A stretch of DNA of 64,000 nt, taken from positions 124,001 through 188,000 of the forward strand of contig DDPF01000010.1 of the NCBI GenBank assembly GCA_002342065.1, in the 5' to 3' direction. The translations under genes were made by a program, and so were the position numbers. Source of the stretch: Bacteroidetes bacterium UBA2475. Its GTDB lineage: Bacteria; Bacteroidota; Bacteroidia; B-17B0; Aurantibacillaceae. Positions 1-8,242 of the stretch are shown piece by piece. The notes beneath the pieces are model-generated. The model saw nothing but the letters and a program-made list of their open reading frames with translations, was not told where the DNA came from and ran no database searches. The stretch's first letter is position 1. Every line of letters begins with the position of its first letter.

Positions 1-1191
1 GATATAATAACCACCACTTGCCGCTAAATTACCCATACTTACAATAACAGGTTTTGCTTTTTTGGCAAGCACTACTTCTCTCCAGATAACATCACTCGCA
101 AGAGCACTGCCACCCGGCGAGTTAACGCGCAACACAATGGCTTTTACCTTATCGTCCAAACGCGCCTCTTTAATTGTTTTTGCAAGTGCATCAGATCCAA
201 TTTCATCATCATCGCCATTTCCGCCGCTAATACTGCCACTGGCGTAAATAACCGCAATTTTTTGAACATCTTTCCCCTTTACTTTTTTATCTTTTGGATC
301 ATATTTTTCAAGATCCAATAAATTCAACTTCTCTTTTTCTGCCACGCCAACTTTCTTTTTAATTTCAGATATAACTTCATCTTCGTAAACTGCGGCATCA
401 ACCAAACTACCTACAGCATCATCAGGGAAACGGATCTGCAATGTATTAGCCATTTTATTAAGTTCATCAACAGAAATTTTTCTATCCTTTGAAACCTGCG
501 TTATCATAGTATTCCAGATGCTGTTTAAAAATGTTTCAGACTGGTGGCGATTAGAAGCGCTCATTTTATCTAACAAAAAAGGCTCAACTGCGCTTTTAAA
601 TTTCCCGTGACGGAAAACCTGTACTTCAACTCCTAATTTTTCAAATGCATTTTTAAAGAACATCAGGCTCATGCTTAGTCCTTTCCAATCAAGGTCGCCC
701 TGCGGGTTTAAGAATATCTTGGTTGCAACTGAAGCTAAATAATATTCTTTTTGTCCGTAATACTCGGCATAACTATAAATAAATTTTCCTGATTTTTTAA
801 AATCTTCAAGGCCATTTCTTAATTCTTCGATGGTTGCAAAACCTGCCTCCAGATTTTTAGAATATAAATAAATACCTTTTATCTTATCGTCTGTTTTAGC
901 TTTAGAGATCTTGTCCAGCATTACATTTAAACCATTCCCCCCTTTATCAGCGAAAGAAGCCAATTCCCCAAAATCTTTAAAAGGATTTTCTTTTTGGCGG
1001 TCAATGATCGGGCCATCGAGTTCAATTTTTAGAACAGAGTTGGTCTTTGCAACCGAAACCTCGTTCTCATCTTTTGTGTCCATATCCCCAAAACTAGATT
1101 TAATTGCCCCTACCATAATGACAACCGCTAAAATAGTAGCTAAGATTATTCCTATCACCGATCCAAAAAATGCCCCAAAAAACTGCTTCAT
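1..1191 (-). CDS. sppA: Signal peptide peptidase SppA, 67K type (3' end outside window)
   Basis: Membrane-anchored serine protease of the S49 family that degrades signal peptides left in the membrane after protein export. The start is the ATG at 1189-1191; 397 codons are visible and the reading frame runs off the left edge. Residues 1-30 form one N-terminal membrane anchor. The first half contains a GKFKSAVEPF motif (about residues 196-205), which carries the lysine of the Ser-Lys dyad in this family. The second half has the SPGG segment and then NLAASGGYYI ending at the window edge, with the predicted nucleophile Ser392. The two-domain layout with Lys in the first and Ser in the second repeat is typical of the long SppA form. 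It is divergent from the folK fusion, with only 65 bases between them, so the two promoters must share that gap. Confidence 0.93.
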   Translation of the reverse strand, partial: MKQFFGAFFGSVIGIILATILAVVIMVGAIKSSFGDMDTKDENEVSVAKTNSVLKIELDGPIIDRQKENPFKDFGELASFADKGGNGLNVMLDKISKAKTDDKIKGIYLYSKNLEAGFATIEELRNGLEDFKKSGKFIYSYAEYYGQKEYYLASVATKIFLNPQGDLDWKGLSMSLMFFKNAFEKLGVEVQVFRHGKFKSAVEPFLLDKMSASNRHQSETFLNSIWNTMITQVSKDRKISVDELNKMANTLQIRFPDDAVGSLVDAAVYEDEVISEIKKKVGVAEKEKLNLLDLEKYDPKDKKVKGKDVQKIAVIYASGSISGGNGDDDEIGSDALAKTIKEARLDDKVKAIVLRVNSPGGSALASDVIWREVVLAKKAKPVIVSMGNLAASGGYYI

Positions 1192-1256
1192 AATACTGTT
1201 ATATTTGTAATTTGATTAAAGGTAGATAATAAACAATTTTACTCTGAAAGATTATT

Positions 1257-2345
1257 ATGAATGTAGCTTTTTTATGTTTGGGCGGAAATATTGGTAACCG
1301 AATAGAAAATATGACCGCGGCCAAAAAGGCCATAGAAGCGCATTTGGGGAAAATTAACAAACAATCAGGGATATATGAAACGGCTGCTTGGGGAAGCGAT
1401 TCGCAGAATAATTATTTGAACCAGGTGATTGAGATAAGAACCAAATTAAGTGCTACAAAATTATTAACTGGTTTATTGGCCATTGAAAAAAAATTGGGAA
1501 GGAAAAGAGATGCAACGAAAAATAGCGACAGAACCGTTGACATTGATATTTTATTTTTTAATGATGAGATACACGCTGGTAAAAAAATGGAGATCCCCCA
1601 CCCGCGTTTGCAGGAGCGTAATTTTGTTTTAAAACCGTTGAGCGAAATTGCAGGTAATCTAAAACATCCTATATTAAAAAAAACAATTAAAACACTTTTA
1701 AAACAGAGCAAAGATAAACTGGCTGTAAAACCTTATGACCCTGTAAAAAACTTAAGATACATTTGTATTGAAGGAAATATAGGTTCCGGCAAATCTACAC
1801 TGGCATTGGCTTTAGCAAAAAAAATGAATGCCGCTTTTGTGCCTGAAGAATTTGAAGACAATCTTTTATTGCCCTTGTTCTACGAAAATAAAAAGTTGTT
1901 TGCTTTTCCGTTAGAATATAGTTTTTTGATAGCGCGTTTTAAACAACTACAATATGCTTTTAAACATGAAAAAAAATTAATTGTAAGTGATTACAGTATA
2001 TATAAATGCCTGTGGTTTGCCAAAATTAATTTAACGGCAAAAGACTATTCGCTTTTTAAGGAGCAATTTAAATTAATGCTGGCACAATTGCCAAAACCCG
2101 ACCTGATCATCCATTTAAGTACCACCACAAATAATTTAAAACAGAACATTAAAAAACGTGGTCGCAAATACGAACAAAGCATTTCTGAAGATTATTTAAA
2201 TGCAATTAGTGCCCGATTTGAAAAAGGTGTCAATAAATTAAAGGATATTAAGACCCTTAATTTGGCCGTAAATACTTATCATCCTAAGCTTGAGAAGACG
2301 TCTATTAGAGCGATCAATAACTTTATAAAAGAAAATTTTGGCTAA
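1257..2345 (+). CDS. folK: Fused HPPK (FolK) - deoxynucleoside kinase
   Basis: A two-domain protein of 362 residues. Residues 1 to about 135 match 6-hydroxymethyl-7,8-dihydropterin pyrophosphokinase, a folate-pathway enzyme: GGNIGNR near the start, GRKR at 81-84, DIDIL at 95-99, and IPHPR at 113-117. Residues from about 166 form a deoxynucleoside kinase: P-loop GNIGSGKS at 173-180, PEEFEDN after it, VSDYSIYKCLWFAK where family members have the nucleoside-binding D/E-R-S-like segment, and a basic lid KRGRKYEQ near residue 300. Such fusions occur in Bacteroidota; from memory, a marine representative was characterised with deoxyadenosine kinase activity, but substrate choice cannot be read here. 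Pairing with sppA is a common local arrangement in this phylum. Confidence 0.9.
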   Translation: MNVAFLCLGGNIGNRIENMTAAKKAIEAHLGKINKQSGIYETAAWGSDSQNNYLNQVIEIRTKLSATKLLTGLLAIEKKLGRKRDATKNSDRTVDIDILFFNDEIHAGKKMEIPHPRLQERNFVLKPLSEIAGNLKHPILKKTIKTLLKQSKDKLAVKPYDPVKNLRYICIEGNIGSGKSTLALALAKKMNAAFVPEEFEDNLLLPLFYENKKLFAFPLEYSFLIARFKQLQYAFKHEKKLIVSDYSIYKCLWFAKINLTAKDYSLFKEQFKLMLAQLPKPDLIIHLSTTTNNLKQNIKKRGRKYEQSISEDYLNAISARFEKGVNKLKDIKTLNLAVNTYHPKLEKTSIRAINNFIKENFG

Positions 2346-2382
2346 TAAACCCAAAAAAATTACATTTAGTTATTATTTTGAA

Positions 2383-4281
2383 ATGAAAAAAAACCTACTT
2401 TTTTTATTTATTGTTATTTGTTCTGTTTTTTCGAAAGCACAAATTACAATTATTGGTCATAACGAACATAACAGTTCGCCAATTGCAAACACCACAATTT
2501 ATGTAAAACAGGACGGTATTCTTAAAGAAACTATATCTACAAAAGCAAAATCTGATTTCACTTTAAAATTAAGCTTTGACCACAACTATATTATTTCTTT
2601 CAGTAATTCAAAATACCAAAACATGTTCATGGAAGTTATTGGCAATAATATTCCACAAGAAAAATACGACATTAACATGGTACATGAGTTAAATATTCCT
2701 TTTGTTTTAAAAACAGATGAGGATATTGATACCAGTGCATTTAGAAAAGCATTTTGCAGGATAGTTTTCGATGGCAATTCTAAAATGATCTCCGATAGCG
2801 CTTATGCTTCAAAATTTAACAGAACAGTTTTAAAAAATAATATACAACAGGTGCAAATGACGGATGAAATGCCAGTTGTTGAGATCCCTGTTTTACTAGC
2901 AGGCCAGGTGTGCTTAAATAAGAATACAAAATTACCTGTCATTAACCAGATCATTACTGCCATTGATAAGAACGGAAAAATTTTAAAAACAACTGCTACC
3001 AACAGGTTTGGCGCTTTTGCATTTACAGGTATTAAAGCATCTGAAATTGCAAAAATAAAAATGGAACTAAAGAATGGAGAAGGAACTTTGGCTGCTTTTA
3101 CTTTATTTAATTCAGCCAAAGTGGTGGTTGCCGAAACAAAGCCCGTAAATAATAGTTGCGAATGGGTTTTAAAACCCGCCGATGTAAAGAACCTTATAAA
3201 CAATCAATACACCTCTAATATTGGTGGTAAACTATTATTATCATCGGGACAGCAAAAAAAATTCTTTGCCAACAAAACAATTTACTTGTGTAACAAGAAT
3301 AATACAATCATTAAAAAAACAACTACTAATGTTTTAGGAGCTTTTGTGTTTGAAGATATAAAACCAGAGACCAGTTATTTTTTAGGAGTTGATATGAAAG
3401 AAGTTGGGAACGGCGAGAAACTTGACCTTTTAAATAAGGATGATAATTACATGAAATTCTTTGATACCATTGCCGGAACAAGAAGATCATTAAAAATAAA
3501 CTCTAATTACAACCAGCTATTTAATTCCATTTCCATTAGCGAAGACGAAATGAAAATGAATGTGAACGCAAAAGTTTATGGCGATCAAAACTCAAATCCT
3601 TTAGGTAAGATAAAAATTATTTTATTGAACGAAAATTATGTAGTGATAGACTCTGTGCTTACAGATGACTTTGGTGCTTTTAAATTTAAATACCTGCCCT
3701 TCTTAAAACGTTTTTATTTAAGCGCCAACAATTCGGATAATATACTGGATGCCTTTAAAAATATTTTAATTTATACAATGGATGATAAATTGGTTAAGAT
3801 CATCACCAACGAAAAAGGAAAACGTTTTATATATAAGCCAATTGACGCTGAAATGAATCAAATTAAAGATCTTGAGTTGGATGACCCATGGTTGAACCTG
3901 ATGAGCAACAAACCAAAAAATAAAAATAATACCATTATCGAAAACATCTTGTTTGAAACAAACAAAACCGATCTTTTACCACAGGCTCAGGAAGTGTTGA
4001 ATAAAGTTATTTTGGTTTTAAATACCAACAAAGCAATTAAAATAGAAATAAGCGCGCATACAGATAGTAAAGGTACCGATGCTGATAATTTAAAATTAAG
4101 TCAGCTTAGAGCCAGAACAGCTTTAAATTATATTACTGCCGCAGGTATTGATGCAGACCGAATCATTTCTATTGGTTATGGCGAAGGCAAGTTATTAAAT
4201 AAGTGTAAAGACAATGCGCCTTGCAGCGAGATAGAACATGCCCAAAACAGACGTGTTGAATTTAAAATATTAGAAAATTAA
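2383..4281 (+). CDS. OmpA-family protein with repeated regulatory-like domains
   Basis: Secreted or outer-membrane protein of 632 residues. I chose the ATG at 2383 because it starts a clear signal peptide (MKKNLLFLFIVICSVFSKAQ); a longer frame opens at 2338 inside folK but adds a hydrophilic leader in front of that peptide. The body contains three CarboxypepD_reg/SdrD-like beta-sandwich repeats recognisable by recurring FGAFxF segments (around protein positions 205, 325 and 430). The C-terminal about 110 residues are an OmpA peptidoglycan-binding domain: ILFETNKTDLLPQAQEVL, then AHTDSKGTD, the LRARTALNYI helix, and NRRVEFKIL at the end. Likely anchors the outer membrane to peptidoglycan. No PorE/SprF partner is adjacent, so a gliding or T9SS role is not claimed. 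Confidence 0.82.
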   Translation: MKKNLLFLFIVICSVFSKAQITIIGHNEHNSSPIANTTIYVKQDGILKETISTKAKSDFTLKLSFDHNYIISFSNSKYQNMFMEVIGNNIPQEKYDINMVHELNIPFVLKTDEDIDTSAFRKAFCRIVFDGNSKMISDSAYASKFNRTVLKNNIQQVQMTDEMPVVEIPVLLAGQVCLNKNTKLPVINQIITAIDKNGKILKTTATNRFGAFAFTGIKASEIAKIKMELKNGEGTLAAFTLFNSAKVVVAETKPVNNSCEWVLKPADVKNLINNQYTSNIGGKLLLSSGQQKKFFANKTIYLCNKNNTIIKKTTTNVLGAFVFEDIKPETSYFLGVDMKEVGNGEKLDLLNKDDNYMKFFDTIAGTRRSLKINSNYNQLFNSISISEDEMKMNVNAKVYGDQNSNPLGKIKIILLNENYVVIDSVLTDDFGAFKFKYLPFLKRFYLSANNSDNILDAFKNILIYTMDDKLVKIITNEKGKRFIYKPIDAEMNQIKDLELDDPWLNLMSNKPKNKNNTIIENILFETNKTDLLPQAQEVLNKVILVLNTNKAIKIEISAHTDSKGTDADNLKLSQLRARTALNYITAAGIDADRIISIGYGEGKLLNKCKDNAPCSEIEHAQNRRVEFKILEN

Positions 4282-4289
4282 GTAAAGCA

Positions 4290-4613
4290 ATGAAGACCTC
4301 TGAAATAAAATTTAAAGTTACTGTAGACGAAAATAATTTACCTGTAAGTATTGAGTGGGATGCCCCCGATGCGGGAGAAACCAGCAAATGCAAAAGTGTA
4401 ATGATAGCGCTTTGGGACGAAAAAGAGAACAATACCTTACGTATTGATCTTTGGACAAAAGATATGATGGTAGATGAAATGAAAAAATTCTATCACCAAA
4501 ACATAATGACATTAACCGATACTTATTTACGTGCCACAGGTGATACAAAAACTGCTGATAGTGTTAAAACTATTTTTAATGAAATAGGTAAGGATATTGG
4601 GGTTTTAAAATAA
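4290..4613 (+). CDS. gldC: Gliding motility protein GldC
   Basis: A 107-residue soluble protein without a signal peptide, matching GldC in length and throughout the sequence (SEIKFKVTVDENNLP at the start, IEWDAPDAG, and LRIDLWTKDMMVDEMKKFY in the middle). GldC supports gliding in Flavobacterium and is usually encoded next to gldB; no gldB is present here. It starts 8 bases after the OmpA-family stop codon and is probably cotranscribed with it. Many non-gliding Bacteroidota also keep GldC, so its presence does not prove motility. Confidence 0.85.
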   Translation: MKTSEIKFKVTVDENNLPVSIEWDAPDAGETSKCKSVMIALWDEKENNTLRIDLWTKDMMVDEMKKFYHQNIMTLTDTYLRATGDTKTADSVKTIFNEIGKDIGVLK

Positions 4614-4616
4614 AAT

Positions 4617-5159
4617 CTAAATATTTTTTGGATTCTCGAAAAAAGTAAAATTCACATTCCCATAACTTCTTTTTTGCACAAAGCCTGAAAGGCTCTCCAG
4701 GTTGGTTCTTGGACCATGTTCAATAATTAAGATACCATCTTCATTTAATAATTGTTTCTCAAACACTAATTGATGAATGGTTGGAATATTCTCTAATTCA
4801 TATGGGGGATCTGCAAAGATCATATCGAATTTTTGATTGCAATTTTTTAAAAAAGCAAACACATCACTTTTAACTGCGTCAATGTTAAATTTAAATTCTT
4901 TACTGGTTGCTTTTAAAAACCCTACACATTTAGAATTCATATCAACACTTAAAACATCTGTACTTCCCCTTGATGCAAACTCTAAAGAGATATGCCCTGT
5001 TCCACTGAAAAGATCGAGCACTTTTGTTTCGTCGTAATTGATCTTGTTATTTAAAATATTAAAGAGGCCTTCTTTGGCAAAATCGGTAGTAGGCCTCACC
5101 GGCAGATCTTTAGGTACTTTAATTACCCTACCCTTGTGTGTTCCGTTTATGATACGCAC
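4617..5159 (-). CDS. rsmD: 16S rRNA (guanine(966)-N(2))-methyltransferase RsmD
   Basis: SAM-dependent methyltransferase of 180 residues that modifies G966 of 16S rRNA. Visible motifs are the opening MRIINGTHKGR, RPTTDFAKEGLFNIL, the SAM-binding DLFSGTGHISLEFASRG (about residues 49-65), and the catalytic FADPPYEL, which is the N6/N2-methyltransferase DPPY motif. Length is usual for RsmD. The start overlaps the 3' end of the upstream DUF3822 gene by 13 bases, which implies translational coupling. It converges on gldC with 3 bases between the stop codons. Confidence 0.93.
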   Translation of the reverse strand: MRIINGTHKGRVIKVPKDLPVRPTTDFAKEGLFNILNNKINYDETKVLDLFSGTGHISLEFASRGSTDVLSVDMNSKCVGFLKATSKEFKFNIDAVKSDVFAFLKNCNQKFDMIFADPPYELENIPTIHQLVFEKQLLNEDGILIIEHGPRTNLESLSGFVQKRSYGNVNFTFFENPKNI

Positions 5160-6004
5160 AGGTGCTGATTTAATAAAGTAAAATAATGGTGTTGAGGCAA
5201 TTTAGAAAGTTCGCCTTCTAATTTTATTTCAGAATTGTGTACTACAAAGGTTACCTGCTTAATATATTTTTTAATACTTAATACTAAAGCGTCATTAGTT
5301 TGTACCTGTCCGCTAATTACCAATTTTATCTGTAAGGGATTTAAGTTGAATTGCTCCATCATAAAAAGTAGGTAATATAATATGTCTTCGTTATTTTCAT
5401 AATTAAACACATTATAAAATAAAAGGTCGTTCTTTTCTTTAGCGGTTATTTCAATTAAACCATCATTAATGGCTAAAAATAAATTACAGTTCATTAAGGA
5501 GTGGTTACTAAAAAAGAGGTCGGTGTTTATTGCACCGGCATGTTTTATAATTGCCTGCGTAAATGTTCTTTCTACATATTGTATTAATTCCTGTTCAAAC
5601 ACATAACAGAATTTTACATTCTTTATAGTGTGAATATGAGGGTTTTTAATTTCAGTGAGTCCCGATGAAAAAGCAAGGAATTCTTTAACATGTCCCGCAC
5701 TTGAAAAGGCCTCGGGTACAATTGTAAAATCTTTACTTAAAATGGAGATGGTGACCTTCTCGAATTTTGTTTGAGGCAATCGGTAATTATTTAACAAAAA
5801 AGTGATCTTTTCGGTAAAATTCTGACCTGCACCTGTAGCATTTAGGATCTCTACATGCCCTAATTGTGATATATTTTTAAAATTTTTGTCGGAAACAGAA
5901 TAAATTAACGCATTAGGGCTTATAAAAAGCGATAAGGATCCAGCCTCGTTTTCTTTGGCTTTATCCCTTAAGATCAGTCTTTCTTTATAATTTTCGCCCA
6001 ACAT
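5147..6004 (-). CDS. DUF3822 family protein
   Basis: A 285-residue protein that resembles the Bacteroidota-specific DUF3822 family, often encoded directly before rsmD. It has no signal peptide or membrane segment. Conserved-looking parts include LSLFISPNALIYSV near residue 25 and the segment ADLFFSNHSLMNC-like (here TDLFFSNHSLMNCNLF) followed by FYNVFNYENNEDILYYLLFMMEQ. The overall pattern, two halves each with beta-rich stretches, recalls actin-like ATPase folds, but I see no nucleotide-binding motif I could defend. Overlaps rsmD by 13 bases and is likely in one operon with it. Function unknown. Confidence 0.72.
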   Translation of the reverse strand: MLGENYKERLILRDKAKENEAGSLSLFISPNALIYSVSDKNFKNISQLGHVEILNATGAGQNFTEKITFLLNNYRLPQTKFEKVTISILSKDFTIVPEAFSSAGHVKEFLAFSSGLTEIKNPHIHTIKNVKFCYVFEQELIQYVERTFTQAIIKHAGAINTDLFFSNHSLMNCNLFLAINDGLIEITAKEKNDLLFYNVFNYENNEDILYYLLFMMEQFNLNPLQIKLVISGQVQTNDALVLSIKKYIKQVTFVVHNSEIKLEGELSKLPQHHYFTLLNQHLCVS

Positions 6005-6039
6005 CAGATAACAAATCTAAGGTATTCTTAAAAATAAAA

Positions 6040-6080
6040 AACTTTTTTTTTAAACCGATTAAACCCTTTGGCATATTTAT
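6040..6080 (+). promoter_or_regulatory. Duplicated upstream block, copy 1 (putative promoter)
   Basis: The T-run followed by AAAC, ATTAAACC and ATATTTAT here recurs nearly unchanged at 7194-7233 ahead of the paralogous gene. It lies 30-70 bases before the start codon, where a Bacteroidota promoter (TTTG-like -33 and TA..TTTG-like -7 elements) would be expected; the exact boxes are not clear. Confidence 0.42.
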
Positions 6081-6111
6081 TGTCATAGATGAAATATTAA
6101 AAACTTATAAT

Positions 6112-7044
6112 ATGAAAACTTCAAAAATTTATTCAGGACTGGCAATTGCTTTAATAGCCTGTTCACTTACTTTTAGCTCTTGCCGCAAAAGAGATAAAGA
6201 CCCTAAAGAGGAGCCAGACACAGAACAATCAACCGCTACTGACAATAACCTTGCGGAAGGCACTTCAAGTGATATTGAAGCCATGGGAAGCCAGGTAGCC
6301 GAGAGCTTCACGATGACAACTTACAAATCGAGCTACGGAAACAGTATTTTAAGTATGGCGCCTTGTGCCTCTGTTTTAAGCAATACGGTAGCAAAAACCT
6401 ATACGGTAGATTTTGGAACAACAGGTTGTGTTGGTAAGGATGGTCGTATACGTACCGGTAAATTATTCTTCGATTTTTCAGGTTCTAATCCAACTACTGC
6501 AGTTTATTACCGTAACCCTGGTTTTAAATTAGTTGTTACAAGTTCAAATTATGTAGTAGATGGTAATGCAATAACTATTAATAACAAAACTATCACTAAT
6601 ACTACACCTGTGGGTATTCCTGCCGGAACAAACCTTACATGGGCTGTTTCTGCAAACATCTCAATTGTAAAAGCAAACAATGGTGGTACTGTATCATGGT
6701 CATGCAACCGCACCAAAGAATTGACCAACACCAGCGACCCTTTATGCTATGCAGGTCAAACAACAGCTATTGATTGGACAAAAGCAAAAATAAAAATTAA
6801 TGGTACTGCTAGTGGCACAAATGCAAAAAGCGAAAGCTTTTCGGTAACAGCTACTAATCTTGTAAGAGATTTTACCTGTGCGCCCGATGTTAGCAAACCA
6901 AACCGTCATCCATTTATAAGTGGTACAATCTCTTATACTCCGGGTTCACGTCCGGTACGATTGATAGATTTTGGTAATGGCGCTTGTGATTTTAACGGTA
7001 CTATTACTATTAACGGTCAAACCTGGTCATTTACTTTGCAATAA
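6112..7044 (+). CDS. Putative lipoprotein, tandem paralogue 1
   Basis: A 310-residue protein I do not recognise. It starts with a signal peptide ending in a lipobox-like LTFSSC (Cys24), so it is probably a lipoprotein, and a charged, low-complexity linker follows (residues 25-45). The mature domain has six further cysteines (in APCASV, TTGCVG, SWSCNR, DPLCYAG, DFTCAPD and NGACDFNG) that are all conserved in the next gene, so three disulfides are plausible. The domain looks beta-rich with many Thr, Ser, Asn and Gly. It forms a self-contained unit with its own upstream block and terminator. Function unknown. Confidence 0.8.
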   Translation: MKTSKIYSGLAIALIACSLTFSSCRKRDKDPKEEPDTEQSTATDNNLAEGTSSDIEAMGSQVAESFTMTTYKSSYGNSILSMAPCASVLSNTVAKTYTVDFGTTGCVGKDGRIRTGKLFFDFSGSNPTTAVYYRNPGFKLVVTSSNYVVDGNAITINNKTITNTTPVGIPAGTNLTWAVSANISIVKANNGGTVSWSCNRTKELTNTSDPLCYAGQTTAIDWTKAKIKINGTASGTNAKSESFSVTATNLVRDFTCAPDVSKPNRHPFISGTISYTPGSRPVRLIDFGNGACDFNGTITINGQTWSFTLQ

Positions 7045-7065
7045 ATAAACGCCAATAAAAAAATT

Positions 7066-7098
7066 AAAAGCCATTCTATTTATTAGAGTGGCTTTTTT
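7066..7098 (+). terminator. Rho-independent terminator after lipoprotein 1
   Basis: AAAAGCCATTCT pairs with AGAGTGGCTTTT across an ATTTATT loop (one G-U pair) and runs into a T-rich tract. It starts 21 bases after the stop codon. A closely similar hairpin follows the paralogue at 8187. Confidence 0.8.
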
Positions 7099-7193
7099 AA
7101 TTTATAACGTGGTTAGATCTAGCTTTTTTTTGGATTTGTTATATTTTTTTGGTCAAACTCTGGAGCCAAAACAGGGTTATTTTTAAAATAAGA

Positions 7194-7233
7194 AACTTTT
7201 TTTTAAACTAATTAAACCTTTTTGTATATTTAT
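7194..7233 (+). promoter_or_regulatory. Duplicated upstream block, copy 2 (putative promoter)
   Basis: Second copy of the block at 6040-6080: T-run, AAAC, ATTAAACC, then TATATTTAT. It ends about 17 bases before the start codon of the second lipoprotein, so the leader is short. Confidence 0.42.
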
Positions 7234-7249
7234 CTTTTAAGATGGAAAT

Positions 7250-8167
7250 ATGAAAACTTCAAAAATTTATTTAGGACTAGCTGTTGCTTTAATTGCGGTT
7301 TCAATTACTTTTAGCTCATGTCGCAAAAAAGAAAAAACCACTGAATCAACACCGGATACCGAGCAATCAACTGCTACAGATAATAATCTTGCAGAGGTTA
7401 TAGCCACCGATATAGAAGCAATTGGGAGCCAGATAACTGAAAGTTCTACCCTAACAATATATAAGACCACCAACAATAGTATTTCGCCATGCGCCTCGGT
7501 TTTAAGCAATACTGTTGCTAAAACCTATACTGTAGATTTTGGAACAACTGGTTGTCTTGGTTATGATGGTCGTACGCGTACCGGTAAATTATTTTTTAAT
7601 TACTCGGGTTCTACTCCTACTACTGCAATTTATTATCGTAACCCAGGTTTTAAAATGGTTGTTACCAGTTCTAATTACGTTGTAGATGGTAACGCTGTAA
7701 CGATTACCAACAAAACGATTACCAACACAACTCCTGCAGGTGCTCCAACGGGTACAAACCTTACGTGGGCTGTTTCTTCAAACATTTCAATCACAAAAGC
7801 AAACAATGGCGGTTCTATTAACTGGACATGCAGCCGTACCAAAGAACTTACAAGTTCGTACTGGCCATGTTATTACTCGCAAACTGTTCCCATTGATTGG
7901 ACAAAAGCAAAAGTTAGACTTAACGGAACTGCAACAGGAACTAACACAAAAGGCGAAAGCTTTACTGCAAAAGCGATTGATCTGGTAAGAGATTTTAATT
8001 GCGCGCCTGATGTTAGCAAACCACGCCGTCATCCGTTCATAAGCGGCAAAATTGAATACACGCCGGGTTCACGCCCTTTACGTGTAATTGATTTTGGCAC
8101 TGGGGCTTGTGATTTTAACGGTACTGTTACTATTAACGGTCAAAGTTGGCCATTTACTTTACAATAA
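7250..8167 (+). CDS. Putative lipoprotein, tandem paralogue 2
   Basis: A 305-residue paralogue of the preceding gene. The signal peptide (MKTSKIYLGLAVALIAV) ends in the same FSSC lipobox, and the acidic linker with DTEQSTATDNNLAE is identical. All six mature-domain cysteines are retained, as are segments such as VAKTYTVDFGTTGC, RTGKLFF, YYRNPGFK and SKPxRHPFISG. The two copies diverge most just after the linker and around residues 195-210. The gene has its own upstream block and terminator, so the whole transcription unit seems to have been duplicated. Function unknown. Confidence 0.8.
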   Translation: MKTSKIYLGLAVALIAVSITFSSCRKKEKTTESTPDTEQSTATDNNLAEVIATDIEAIGSQITESSTLTIYKTTNNSISPCASVLSNTVAKTYTVDFGTTGCLGYDGRTRTGKLFFNYSGSTPTTAIYYRNPGFKMVVTSSNYVVDGNAVTITNKTITNTTPAGAPTGTNLTWAVSSNISITKANNGGSINWTCSRTKELTSSYWPCYYSQTVPIDWTKAKVRLNGTATGTNTKGESFTAKAIDLVRDFNCAPDVSKPRRHPFISGKIEYTPGSRPLRVIDFGTGACDFNGTVTINGQSWPFTLQ

Positions 8168-8186
8168 TTACGCTCATAAAGATTCA

Positions 8187-8216
8187 AAAGCCATCCTTTA
8201 TAAGGGTGGCTTTTTT
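8187..8216 (+). terminator. Rho-independent terminator after lipoprotein 2
   Basis: AAAAGCCATCCTT and AGGGTGGCTTTT pair over a short TATA-type loop, followed by six T residues. It is 20 bases after the stop codon and is homologous to the hairpin at 7066. Confidence 0.82.
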
Positions 8217-8242
8217 ATTTACATTTAAGCAAGCTCTATCTA

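Noticed and set aside
911..1210. Plus-strand ORF of 99 codons inside sppA
   Set aside because: It is the shadow of the sppA frame on the opposite strand; its translation is rich in Ser, Phe and Pro without any family features.
2338..2382. Longer N-terminus for the OmpA-like protein
   Set aside because: It would place a hydrophilic leader before a perfect signal peptide and overlap folK; the ATG at 2383 is better.
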